A stretch of DNA of 64,000 nucleotides from Alphaproteobacteria bacterium (GTDB lineage: Bacteria > Pseudomonadota > Alphaproteobacteria > Bin95): contig JACKII010000004.1 of the NCBI GenBank assembly GCA_020638555.1, forward strand, positions 248,001 through 312,000, written 5' to 3'. Position numbers and translations under genes: made by a program. The number at the start of each line of letters is the position of its first letter. The first letter of the stretch is position 1. Below the pieces are notes generated by a model. It saw nothing but the letters and a program-made list of their open reading frames with translations, was not told the origin of the DNA and made no database searches. Shown piece by piece: positions 27,166-36,900 of the stretch.

Positions 27166-28458
27166 TCAGTCGGCGAACGGGTCCCGTACCAGGATGGTGT
27201 CTTCCCGTTCCGGGCTGGTCGACAGCAGCGCCACCGGTGCCTGGATCAGTTCCTCGATGCGGCGGACGTATTTGACCGCCGTCGCCGGCAGGTCCGCCCA
27301 GGAGCGCGCGCCGTAGGTGGAATCGCTCCAGCCCTCCAGCGTCTCGTAGACCGGCCGCACCTCCGCCTGCAATTTCGTCGAGGCCGGCAAATAGTCGTAA
27401 CGGTTGCCGCTGGCGTCCTCGTAGGCGACGCAGACCTTCAGCTCCGGCATCTCGTCCAGCACGTCCAGCTTGGTCAGCGCGATGCCGTGGATGCCGCCGA
27501 CCTGAATCGCCTGGCGCACCATCACCGCGTCGAACCAGCCGCAACGGCGCGGCCGGCCGGTGACGACACCGAACTCGCGGCCGCGTTCGCCGAGGTGCTG
27601 GCCGATGTCGTTGTCCTGCTCGGTCGGGAACGGGCCGCCGCCGACGCGGGTGGTATAGGCCTTGGTGATGCCCAGCACATAGCCGGCCGCATCCGCCGCC
27701 GCGCCCGAGCCGCTGGCCGCCTGGGCCGCGACCGTGTTGGACGAGGTGACATAGGGGAAGGTGCCGTGGTCGATGTCGAGCATCGCCCCCTGCGCGCCCT
27801 CGAACAGCAGCCGCTTGCCGGCCACTTTCGCATCGTGCAGCCGGCGCCAGACCGGCTCGACGAAGGGCGCCACTTTCGGCGCGATCTCGGCGAGGGTTGC
27901 CAGCAGGGCCGCCACGTCGATTTCCGGCTCGCCCTGGGCGCGCAGGAAGGTGTTGTGGTGCTCGGCAAGCGGCGGCAGCTTGACCGCCAGCGTCTCCGGC
28001 TCGTTCAGGTCGCACATGCGGATGGCGCGGCGGGCGACCTTGTCCTCGTAGGCGATACCGATGCCGCGGCCGGTGGTGCCGATCGCGCCCTTGCCGCGCG
28101 CCTTCTCCCGCGCCCGGTCGATGGCACCGTAGAAGGGCAGGATGACGGTGGCGTTCTCGGCAACACGCAGGATTTCCGGCGTGATCGTCAGCCCCTGGCC
28201 GCGCACACGCTCGATCTCGTCGAGCAGCGCCCAGGGGTCGACGACGACGCCGTTGCCGATCACCGACAGCTTGCCCCGCGCCAGGCCCGACGGCAGCAGC
28301 GAGAGCTTGTAGGTGGCATCGCCGATTTGCAGCGTATGGCCGGCATTGTGCCCGCCCTGGAAGCGCACGACCACATCGGCGCGGACCGACAGCCAGTCGA
28401 CGATCTTGCCTTTGCCCTCATCGCCCCACTGGGCGCCGACGACGGTTACATTCGCCAT
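27166..28458 (-). CDS. purA: Adenylosuccinate synthetase
   Basis: This 430-residue cytosolic enzyme joins IMP and aspartate using GTP in AMP synthesis. The N-terminus MANVTVVGAQWGDEGKGKIVD has the P-loop GDEGKGK with catalytic Asp, followed by RFQGGHNAGHT (catalytic His), GTTGRGIGIAYEDK, DAKVAGKRLLFEGAQGAMLDIDHGTFPYVTSSN and GVVTGRPRRCGWFDAV. Length and order match the family fully. ATG complementary to 28456-28458. It is a single housekeeping gene and forms the right-hand border of the conserved chromosome before the AT-rich patch. Confidence 0.97.
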   Translation of the reverse strand: MANVTVVGAQWGDEGKGKIVDWLSVRADVVVRFQGGHNAGHTLQIGDATYKLSLLPSGLARGKLSVIGNGVVVDPWALLDEIERVRGQGLTITPEILRVAENATVILPFYGAIDRAREKARGKGAIGTTGRGIGIAYEDKVARRAIRMCDLNEPETLAVKLPPLAEHHNTFLRAQGEPEIDVAALLATLAEIAPKVAPFVEPVWRRLHDAKVAGKRLLFEGAQGAMLDIDHGTFPYVTSSNTVAAQAASGSGAAADAAGYVLGITKAYTTRVGGGPFPTEQDNDIGQHLGERGREFGVVTGRPRRCGWFDAVMVRQAIQVGGIHGIALTKLDVLDEMPELKVCVAYEDASGNRYDYLPASTKLQAEVRPVYETLEGWSDSTYGARSWADLPATAVKYVRRIEELIQAPVALLSTSPEREDTILVRDPFAD

Positions 28459-28591
28459 GAGCCTGGAACCTTCCCTGCTCGCTCGTGTTCAGAACGGTTG
28501 CGGTATAGCGAAGGCTGCCGCGATTGGTAAGGGGGCGGATTGACGGCCGCCGCGCCAATGGCCGCGGTGGAGACGTGACGGCGGGTCCGGC

Positions 28592-28885
28592 TCAGGCCTT
28601 GGGGGGAGACCGGTCAGCGCCGGGCTCATCCTCGCAGGCTTCATCCGCGCGTTGCGACACCGGATCCTTCAGTTCATCCATGACCTGATCAACGACGATC
28701 CGCAATTGCTCTCGCAATGCCTTGTGGACGGGTTCGGCATCCGGATCAAATTTCCCCAGTTTGGTCGAGGGCTCCATCAATCGCGTAATAACATCCGCCA
28801 TTTCATGATAGTATGGCTTTTGCACATGCTTTATTTTGCCGCAAACATTAGCCTCTTCGATTTCCTCTTCATACATATTCTTCAT
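28592..28885 (-). CDS. Small acidic protein at the edge of the AT-rich patch
   Basis: This 97-residue ORF begins MKNMYEEEIEEANVCGK in AT-rich DNA and ends in GC-rich DNA (ACEDEPGADRSPPKA). The middle (HEMADVITRLMEPSTKL...VHKALREQLRIVVDQVMDEL) reads as a charged helical protein. I do not recognise a family. The composition change inside one ORF fits a recently acquired gene being joined to local sequence, or an ORF only partly real. No strong RBS is seen (GGGAGAAG lies about 20 bases upstream). Confidence 0.45.
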   Translation of the reverse strand: MKNMYEEEIEEANVCGKIKHVQKPYYHEMADVITRLMEPSTKLGKFDPDAEPVHKALREQLRIVVDQVMDELKDPVSQRADEACEDEPGADRSPPKA

Positions 28886-29300
28886 GGAATTGAGTCGCTT
28901 CTCCCATATATTTTATCATTGTGGCGTAATTCACATAATATTCAATAATTATACTTGAATATTGAAGATATAATACTACCTCTTATGGCGCTATCTCAAT
29001 TGCCATTTTGGGATTTTATTGATTTGAAACGCTGGCAATGTATAATCAAGAATATCGAGCGCATTCATCCTCAGCGAAATACGTCATTAAAAACCATAAA
29101 TATTTATCCAATTCGATGACTATTTTATCATCTCTGTGACATGATCCATAATTAAATTCAGATGAAGATTTCCATAAACGTTCTTCAAAAATAGATTTTT
29201 TTCCGATATCAATTTTTCAATACGAATAATTTCGAACTTTTCTCCACTTAATGATGCGTCATTATGATTATACATCATCGTCATTTGCGTCAGATTGCCG
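28886..29300. other. AT-rich tract of foreign character
   Basis: This tract is visibly AT-rich (long runs such as TTATACTTGAATATTG, A- and T-homopolymers) within an otherwise GC-rich window. It contains the frameshifted mini-gene at 29046-29284, and no other convincing coding sequence. No transposase, integrase or attachment site was recognised. It is probably a remnant of transferred DNA next to the tubulin-like locus. Confidence 0.6.
29046..29284 (-). pseudogene. Frameshifted small gene in the AT-rich tract
   Basis: Two overlapping reverse-strand frames look like one split protein. The first runs from ATG (complement of 29282-29284), MTMMYNHNDASLSGEKFEII.., and stops at 29120. The other frame, open from just after the RIEK codons to the TGA at 29046-29048, reads IDIGKKSIFEERLWKSSS, then DDKIVIELDKYLWFL and TYFAEDECARYS. 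One added A in the A-run of GAAAAATTG would join them into a protein of about 80 residues. I do not recognise it. It may be a decayed gene or a homopolymer sequencing error. Confidence 0.45.
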
Positions 29301-29508
29301 GCTTTTCATTACCAGCATACGCTCTATTGCTCGCCATTTGGTCCAGGGAAGTGGTCCTGGGGAATGGCACTGACATCGCCGGCCGACGAGAGACAGCCAT
29401 CCATTGCGGTCGCCTCACCCCTTCTCTTCCCGAATACCCGGTTTCGGCTTCCGGCTCAATCGCGACCGAACCACTGGTGCCGGAGGCGGCGCCGGCACCA
29501 CCTTGAAG

Positions 29509-30401
29509 TCAGGCGTTCCAGTCGAAGTCGGCGTCGTACAGGTCGGGCACGCCGGCATAAGGATGCCTATCCGAGAACCCGACCCGCACGGCGCCAACCG
29601 CCGCCCCTCCCGGTCGTCGCCGATCAGGGCAAAGCCGTCGTTCACCCCGATCGCGCCGGCCCGACCCCGAGACCGAATGGACAACCAGCGCCCTTCCTCA
29701 CTCAGCCAGGTCCTGGTCGCGCAGATAGGCGCCCACGGCTCCGGCGCTTTCCGCCGGCGAGAGGTCGGGCAAGCGCGCGACTGGCAAGCGTGCTCCGCGG
29801 CAAAGTCCTCCCCCTCCCCTATGGCCTTGGCATGCCAGGGCAGGCCGCACACATCCGGCAGGGCCGGACAGGCCGCCGGGTCGAGGGCCGGAAGCTTTAG
29901 TTCCAGCCGGTCGGCCTGACGCTCGGTGTTCGGATCGCCGAGACAGCCCTCGTCCGGCCATTTCGCGAACAGCAGGCGCGCGGCCCAGGCGATGGTTTCG
30001 GGCCGCCAGTCATCCTCGACCACCAGGGCCGCACAGTGGGTGTAGCGCCGGCCGGGCTGGCCCTTGCCGCCCTCCGAGCGGGCCTGGATGCGGGCGAACA
30101 GGCCATAATATTTGACGCGACCGTCTCGGCGCGTTCGCAAGGGGCGATAGACGAACGCCCCGCCGTCGAAGCGGCCGGCGTCGACCGCGGTCACACCGCC
30201 CCAAAGCTTAAAGAAGGATTCCGGCGTGCAGTGTGACTGCAGCCATAGCGGAAATCCGGACGACATGCCGGTGACCCGATGTTCGGTCCCGGGCCGGATC
30301 GGGCCATCGGGATTGTGGCCACGGATCAGCTTGCCCGTTACCAGCAAATGGCACTGGGCGAGTGCCGGCGCGCCGGGTTCCTGTTCCGGCCCGTCAGACA
30401 A
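29509..30401 (-). pseudogene. Accessory gene of the tubulin-like locus, apparently frameshifted
   Basis: From ATG (complement of 30399-30401) the frame is intact for about 190 residues: LLVTGKLIRGHNPDG, HCTPESFFKLWGG, DAGRFDGGAFVYRPL, YYGLFARIQARSEGG and RRYTHCAALVVEDDWRPET. It then looks broken. Natural-looking sequence continues in another frame (LPVARLPDLSPAESAGAVGAYLRDQDLAE), returns to the first (AGAIGVNDGFALIGDDREGRRL), then shifts again (VRVGFSDRHPYAGVPDLYD) to a TGA at 29509-29511. The uninterrupted frame itself runs to 29415 with a low-quality tail. It overlaps the GTPase gene by eight bases, so it was the second gene of that divergent unit. I weakly suspect kinship with the N-terminal domains of large GTPase-associated proteins; I cannot confirm it. 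Confidence 0.5.
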
Positions 30402-31494
30402 GGTCTTCCGCCCTCACGCTCAGCGGCCCCGTGACCTTGCCCGTCGCGGCGAACAGCAGCGGCGGCGCCAGGTTGAACGGGCGCCAGTTCTGCATGGCCT
30501 GGCCCTGGGATATCGGCACCGGATAGTGGTCGCGCAGCCCCTCCAACTCCGGATCGTCGTAATCGGTGGCCTCCACCGCACGGGTCAACAGGCCCGGCGC
30601 CTGCGGCCAGGGATAGAAATTGGCGGCGCCGTATCCGCCGACAAACCCGTATGTCGAGACCGGAAACACCCGCACCACAACGCCAGAGCCGCGCCGACCG
30701 GCGGCTTCACCGACGCCGTGAGCCAGAATGGTGCGGAACATCTGATCCATCCCCATCTCGCGAATCCGCCGGATCAGAAAATCCCGGTCCACCGCCTTCT
30801 GCATGGCATCGGCCCCGTATTTCGAGAACAGGGTCTCGTACTTCGTCAGGCAGATCGCAACCTGGCGCAATTTCGGTTTGCGCTGACTGTCCACGGTCAG
30901 CAGAATCGATTCGATATTGCGGTTGAGCGCATCGATGTTCATCTGCTGGTAATCATTGTCCCCCAGGCCCTGGCAGATCATCACGCCTTGCGAAGCAGCC
31001 AGGGCCTTGCGGTAGTCGTCGCGACGCTGTGCGGCCTCTCGATCCGTCGTGGCCTGCACGAACGCGTCATAGGCCAGATCGCCGCCGCGCCCGTCGATCA
31101 GTTCCAGTGCCACGGCCGACATCGCCTCTTTCCCGCCGCCCAGCCAACGGCGGAGACCCAACCCCGAGCCCTGTTTGGCGGCGCCGTTCCACAGGACGGT
31201 CAGGCGATAGCGATGGACCTGATAGGTGGCCTCCAGCTCCAACAGATCGCGACCGAAGAACATGGTATTGTAATGGCGGCTGAGGCGTTGCCAGACTTCC
31301 TCCTCCTCGTCCGATGTGGTGGCGTCGGAACGCACGAGCCGGGGGTTTTCCAGGGCGTCCGGTCCCTGGGTCAGGTCTTGCACGGGCTGGTTGATCAGCA
31401 GCGCCGCCACCATATGCGTCTTGCCGGATTGGGCCGGGCCAATCAACGTCACCGTGCGCTTGGCAGCGCCGCCTTGATTTGCCTGATCTGCCAT
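30394..31494 (-). CDS. P-loop GTPase of the tubulin-like/vWA locus
   Basis: This 366-residue protein has the G1 loop GPAQSGKT at residues 19-26, a G3-like strand ALELIDGRGGD (D134, G137) and a G4-like AICLTKYE at 213-220 where Lys is kept and Glu replaces Asp. The order and the long insert between G1 and G3 point to a TRAFAC-related or 'double-GTPase'-type domain rather than a Ras or AAA protein. No transmembrane segment is visible, so it should be cytosolic. ATG complementary to 31492-31494 has a perfect AGGAGG upstream. It is divergent from the big operon with 196 bases between. A distinct GTPase is one of the expected partners of FtsZ-like membrane-remodelling loci. Confidence 0.75.
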   Translation of the reverse strand: MADQANQGGAAKRTVTLIGPAQSGKTHMVAALLINQPVQDLTQGPDALENPRLVRSDATTSDEEEEVWQRLSRHYNTMFFGRDLLELEATYQVHRYRLTVLWNGAAKQGSGLGLRRWLGGGKEAMSAVALELIDGRGGDLAYDAFVQATTDREAAQRRDDYRKALAASQGVMICQGLGDNDYQQMNIDALNRNIESILLTVDSQRKPKLRQVAICLTKYETLFSKYGADAMQKAVDRDFLIRRIREMGMDQMFRTILAHGVGEAAGRRGSGVVVRVFPVSTYGFVGGYGAANFYPWPQAPGLLTRAVEATDYDDPELEGLRDHYPVPISQGQAMQNWRPFNLAPPLLFAATGKVTGPLSVRAEDLV

Positions 31495-31545
31495 TGTGCC
31501 TCCTGCCGCCGATGTTAGCCGAGGGCCCATCCGGTGCCAAGCGCC

Positions 31546-31585
31546 GCCGGCGAAGCCTCTCACTCGCCGGCGAAGCGTCTGACTC
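31546..31585. promoter_or_regulatory. Tandem 20-bp direct repeat in the divergent promoter region
   Basis: Two adjacent 20-base units, GCCGGCGAAGC.TCT.ACTC at 31546-31565 and 31566-31585, differ at only two positions. They lie between the GTPase gene and the start of the main operon, followed by TTGACC (31589-31594) and by GTTAAGTTTCGACTAAC (about 31631-31647), which has GTTA/TAAC ends. Paired operator half-sites for a local regulator are a reasonable reading, not shown. Confidence 0.45.
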
Positions 31586-31690
31586 GATTGACCCTACCGG
31601 GTTCGCGAGTTGCGTCCGGCCGACGCAACTGTTAAGTTTCGACTAACGCATATTGCGCTTCGAATAGAACGATCTGAGCGGCGAGGCAGG

Positions 31691-33826
31691 ATGGGGAGCG
31701 GCTCGTATTTCGATTTTTTCTGGGATCGCGCGGCCGGACTCCTCATTGTGGACATGGTCAGAGCCGCACACACCAGCGCCGCCTTGCTGGGCTTTCGCTT
31801 CGTGGCCGCGTCCGCCGAAGAGCCCGCCCGGACCATCGCCGTCGTTCCCTTTGCACCGGGACAGGATTCCACCGCCGGCTATTTCGTCCTGTCCCTGCCC
31901 GACATTGAGGGCCTGCAGCTGTCGGTTCTGCCGATCGTCGATCTGACCCGTCCGCATGTGCCGGACGATGCCCTGACCGACCGCATCACGCTGAGCACCA
32001 ATGCCGACAGCACGGCTCCGGCCGAGCGCACGGTCTGGTCCATCATCGCCGAGGACGGCGAAGGCGCGCTGGAGATCCGCGGCGAGCACGACCGTGCCAG
32101 CGACCACCGGGTTTCGGGCCTTTACCTGTCCGAACGCCACGGGGCTGCGGTGTTTCCCGCCCGCTCGCTGGCGGGAGGGACCGGCGCGCATCGTTTGCAG
32201 GTCCGGGTCTCGCATCGCTTCGACCCCGAATGGCGCGAGGACCTCTATGAGGTCGTGGTGTCGCCCGACCCCAGGCGGCACCTCGCCGTCCCGGTCACGT
32301 TGCGCATGGATACCATCCTGGCCGCGGCGGAAGCCTGCAAATACCTGGAGAACGGCCCCCAATTCCGCCAGGAACCGAGCCTCAACCTGCAGGAATGCGT
32401 GCTGGACCCGGACGGCTCCGAGTGCCGCTTCGCCATTCCCGGACCGGTGGTCGACTATCTGGGCGAACAACGACAAGGGCACACGCTGGGGTTCCTCGAC
32501 CGGATCCTGCTCTGGTCCGACCCGCCCTGCACGTTTGAATTCATGACCGCCGACCAGGAATCCGCCACCCCGCAGTCCGACGGCATGCTGCTGCTGGTCT
32601 CGCTGGGCGGTCGCAATCTGCGGACGGACACGGGCAAGCTGCGCCGGATCATGCAGGACCTGGTCGGTTCGGACGCCTCGCCCCGTCCGGACCATTGGTA
32701 TCCGAGCCTGCCCTCTCTGGGGCGATACCTGAGCGCGTCGGATCAAAACCCCTGCACCGCAATCGCCGAGTTTGCCTTCGCTGTCTGCGTCCGCGATCTG
32801 AGCGCGGCCATCGGCAGCATGACGGTGGAGCGGCTGCGCCCGGCCTCGATCCGGGACTACGCGGCGACGGCACCGGTCTACGAACTGCTTCGGCACGCTC
32901 CGTTCGATGCGGTCGTGTCGAACCTGTCGGCCGTATCCGGGCCTCTCTCCACGCGCGATCGGGCCCTGGAATTGCTGTTCGAACTCGGAGCGGCAGCGCT
33001 CAAGCAATATGTGTCGCCCCGGCCCAACCGGGACGCCTCTGGCCACGATGGGATCACGCAGGCCGCAGACCACTGGTTGGGCGCGTTCCATGACCTGCCA
33101 TGGGATTTGATCCAGCTGTCCCTGTATCCGGAAGTGGCCGACGCGATTCATCTCGGCATCTGGCCCGACACCGATGATTATAGCGACTTCGCCTCCCGGT
33201 TCCTCGATCACCGGCAGGATGCCGAACGCTATCAGCACACCCGCAGCCGTCTCGAAGGCTGGCTGGGGATGCGGATGGGCGAACTGGCACCGGCCCTGCC
33301 CCTGGACCGGCTGGCGGCGGCGAACGCGACCGCGGCCCGGTTGGAGCACCATCTGGTCGAGGCGATCGTCGCGGCCGGTCGGCGGGTGGGCGTGCGGGCC
33401 GAAATGACCGTCGTCTCCGGCCAATTGCCGGCGTTCCCGGACGGCCTGACCGCGCCCGGCCCGACCGCCATGGCGGCCCAGACCCTGTTTCAACGGCAGA
33501 TCCGACAGGCACAGGGCGATGCACCGGCGGCGGGAGCCCTGGACGGTCCGGCGCTGGCGCCGCGGGTCGCCGAGTTCCTGGTGGCCATGATCGACGAGGA
33601 CTGCCGGTTCGTCGACCGGGCCGTGTCGGCGCTGGACGTGACCAATCCCGCAATGGTCCAGGCGGAACCGGCGCCGGCCCTGGCCGGCGTCGCGGAGCCT
33701 CGGCTGGCGTATCGGCCGGCCCCCAGCCTCCTGGACCCGGATCTGGCCGCCTGGCTTGCCGAGCCGACGTCGCTGCATCCGATCATCGAACAATGGCGCG
33801 AGGCGATCAAGGCGCAGATCGGTTGA
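31691..33826 (+). CDS. Large protein of unknown family, first gene of the tubulin-like operon
   Basis: This 711-residue protein begins at ATG 31691 (MGSGSYFDFFWDRAAGLLIVD) with GAGGCAGG upstream; the frame is open 27 codons earlier without a better start. It has no signal peptide and no clear transmembrane segment, so it is probably cytosolic. The first 200 residues alternate beta-like strands (FVAASAEEPARTIAVVPF, YFVLSLPDIEGLQLSVLPIVD), and the rest is more helical, with motifs such as GMLLLVSLGGRN and DLPWDLIQLSLYPEVADAI. I do not recognise a family or catalytic motif. It is 85 bases upstream of the tubulin-like gene in the same direction and probably co-transcribed, so it may be a partner or regulator of the polymer. 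Confidence 0.75.
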   Translation: MGSGSYFDFFWDRAAGLLIVDMVRAAHTSAALLGFRFVAASAEEPARTIAVVPFAPGQDSTAGYFVLSLPDIEGLQLSVLPIVDLTRPHVPDDALTDRITLSTNADSTAPAERTVWSIIAEDGEGALEIRGEHDRASDHRVSGLYLSERHGAAVFPARSLAGGTGAHRLQVRVSHRFDPEWREDLYEVVVSPDPRRHLAVPVTLRMDTILAAAEACKYLENGPQFRQEPSLNLQECVLDPDGSECRFAIPGPVVDYLGEQRQGHTLGFLDRILLWSDPPCTFEFMTADQESATPQSDGMLLLVSLGGRNLRTDTGKLRRIMQDLVGSDASPRPDHWYPSLPSLGRYLSASDQNPCTAIAEFAFAVCVRDLSAAIGSMTVERLRPASIRDYAATAPVYELLRHAPFDAVVSNLSAVSGPLSTRDRALELLFELGAAALKQYVSPRPNRDASGHDGITQAADHWLGAFHDLPWDLIQLSLYPEVADAIHLGIWPDTDDYSDFASRFLDHRQDAERYQHTRSRLEGWLGMRMGELAPALPLDRLAAANATAARLEHHLVEAIVAAGRRVGVRAEMTVVSGQLPAFPDGLTAPGPTAMAAQTLFQRQIRQAQGDAPAAGALDGPALAPRVAEFLVAMIDEDCRFVDRAVSALDVTNPAMVQAEPAPALAGVAEPRLAYRPAPSLLDPDLAAWLAEPTSLHPIIEQWREAIKAQIG

Positions 33827-33911
33827 TTATTTGCATAGGGCCGCTTGGAGACCCTCGGTTCGGTGCTCCATAATGGCTGGTCTTGGGGACAATAGGTAAG
33901 GAGTTCGCGCG

Positions 33912-36900
33912 GTGGCACTGGACGGACATTTTCGCCCGACCCTTTTGGTGGGGATCGGCGGAACCGGTTCCAAGATCGCAGAAACCATCTTGGAAACCGC
34001 TCGCAAGAACGACCGGGCCCTGAGTTCCAGGATTGGCATCCTGGCGCTCGACACCGACCTGAATTCGCTGAACGATCTTCAGCATGTCGAGCGGCGCTCG
34101 CGCATCGCGTTCTCCCGTCCGGAAACCATCTACCGCCTGCTGGAGCGCAATGCCGGGGTCGAGCGGACCTGGTGCTATGCCCGCAATGCCCCGGAAATGT
34201 CCGAGGCCATTCGCGGCATGTCGCTGATCGAGGGGGCCGGGCAAATCCGCATGCTCACCCGCCTGGCCCTGCACGACGCGTTCGCCCATGACGGGTTGAT
34301 GATCACGCTGGAAGACGCCATCAGCCGCCTGGGCGTGCACGATTCCGAGCAGGATTTCGCCGGCTCCATTCACGTCCTGGTCGTGGGGTCGCTGGCGGGC
34401 GCGACGGGCTCGGGCGCGTTCGCACAACTGGCCCTCGCCATCAAGCTCGCGGCCCGGGAACGGGAGGTCAACGCAACCGTGCGCGGGGTGTTCCTGCTGC
34501 CGGACGTCTATGCCCGCGGCGGTTCCTTGCCGCGCACGCAGATCCCGAACGTGCTGGCCAACGGCTATGCCAGCCTCAAGGAGTTGAACGCGTTCAACGT
34601 GCTGGCCTCGCTGCCGCAACGCCGGGCGAACTTCACCTTCGAATACGCGCCGGGCCAGATCCTGAGGCAGGGCGAGATGCCCTACAGCGCCGTGACCTTC
34701 ATCGACTACGAGAACTCGACCGGCGGTTCGATGGGCCGCGGCCTGACGAGCTATATCGATATGGCGTCCCGCGCCGGCTATCTGATGATCTTCTCGCCGC
34801 TCGGCGCCAATTACGGCTCGGTCACGGTGAACGATGTGCGCCAGAAGCTGGCGGCGGCTTCCTCCGGCACCAACAATCTCTATTCCGGCATCGGCGTCGC
34901 CGCGGTCAACTACCCGATCGACAGCATGCGCAGCTTTCTGGCGAAGCGGCTGGTGCTGGAAAACCTGCGGGGCGACTGGACCCGGCTCGATACCGCCTTC
35001 CGCAACCAGATCGCCCGCTACAAGGAGCAACTGGCCGACGGCCGCAGCGCCGAAGAAGAGCCCGACATTCGCGAGACCTATATCCGCGACCTGCACCAAC
35101 TCGCCCACGAAGAACCCCGCATCCCGTTCTTCCGGCGGGTCTACGACACGCTGTTCCCGGAGATCGAGGACGAGCATACCTACGAGCGCACCGTCCGTCC
35201 CCTGCACACCGCCTATGCCTCGGCCGTCGGCGACTATGCGGTCCGGACCTTCTGGAACGAAGGCGACATGGCGGCGATCCGACAGCGCAGCGCCATCGAC
35301 AGTTCCTCGCTGATCGACAGCGGCGGCCTCGTCGACACCGTCCGCCGCGCGGAAGCCGAACTGGACCGCGACTTCCGCTCGCTGGAAGCGGCCTTGCAGA
35401 GCCGGCCGGACGACATTTTCCTGAATGCCACGGTATCCGCCGACAATCTGGGACAAAACCAGTGGGCGGCCCACCACCTGCAAGCCTATCTGATCCAGAA
35501 CAGCCCGCATCCGGTCGCGGTGCGCGCCTTCCTGTTCCATCTGCGCAAGGAGTTGCAGGCCCGGCTCGCCGCCATCGACACGCGCGACCTGCGGCGGAAA
35601 CTGTTCGGCCTGGCCAATATCTTCCGCGACGACGCGGAATTGCAGGCCAACCGTGCCAACCCCTCCACGCGCAGCAGCAGCCGGGTGATCGACCTGGCGA
35701 CCGAGGCGGAAGGCGGCGGCCTGCTGACCAATATTCTCGGCAATAAGACCAAGAAGAGGTTCGCCGGCGACTACGTCACCTATTACAACAGCACCGTGCT
35801 GCGAATGCGCGAATATGCCGAGGCGATGATCCGGGAGAAGGTCTACAGCCTGGCCCTGCACGATTGCGAGGAACTGATCCGCGTCTTTGCCGGACTGTTC
35901 GCCGAAATCGCCGAGATCGGCGGGGTGCTCAACCGGGAAATCGACCAGGAAAAAGCGGCTTATACCGGGCGCGGCGGCAATGACGGCAACACCTTTGTCT
36001 ATGCCGATGCCGATTGCAAGGAAGACGCCTGGAAGCGCCTGAACACGATGGCGGCCGGGCTGAAGCTGGACGACACCGTCAACCGCCGCCTCGTCGAAGC
36101 GGTCTACACCAAATACCGCGAGGACCGGCGTGCCCGTCGATCGTCCAGCTTCAAGGATATCCGCGAACTGTTCTGGGAGAACGTGGTCATCCGGTTCGGC
36201 CAGACCGCGGTCGACGAGGACTATCGCAGCGTTTTCGACTTCTCCGTGGCCGAGGCCATGCGCCGGCAGTTCGCCGTCGAGGACCAAATCGCCGAAGGCC
36301 GCGGCGACCGCGCGGAAGGCGAAGACAGCTATGCGCGGCGCATGCGCGAAATCGTCGACCGGGTCTCGCGCCAGTCGGAACCCTTCCTCTCGTTCGTCAA
36401 TCCGGATGCGGACGGGACGCCGATCAAGTTCTGGACCATCCATCCGGACGTCAAGGCCGCGATCAACAACAACCGCCTGTTCGAGGACATGTTCATCGTC
36501 CGGTCGGGTGACAACCCGATCGAAAAGCCGGAATTCTCGCCCTACGAGCTGATCTGCGTGAATCTCCGCGTGAATGTGGAGCTGCGGCACCTCACCAAGC
36601 TTCATATGGGCTCGGGCGCCGTCGCCAGCGTGCACGAACGCACGGAGGGACGCCTGGCGGACGCCTATAACGGCATGGTCGCCCGCATGATCGCCGCACG
36701 CCGGGGCCCCGGCCCGGGGGCGGAATTCACGCCGCATGTCGACAAAACCTGGCACCTGCCTGGCGTGCTGCCGGAAATCTTCTCGGAACTGGACGAGCGG
36801 ATTTCCGAGGACAGCGCGTCCGCCTTCGCCGCCGCGCTGCTGCTCGGGCTGCTGCGCCGTGAAACCGAGTACGGCGAGCCGCAGGTGCGCTTCACCACCC

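Noticed and set aside
29285..29508. Possible transposase-like fragment on either strand
   Set aside because: Short open stretches with scattered Trp/Arg patterns were seen, but none has a start, RBS or recognisable motif, so I do not call an insertion sequence.
31546..31585. CRISPR-like array
   Set aside because: Only two directly adjacent units without spacers; no cas genes in the window.
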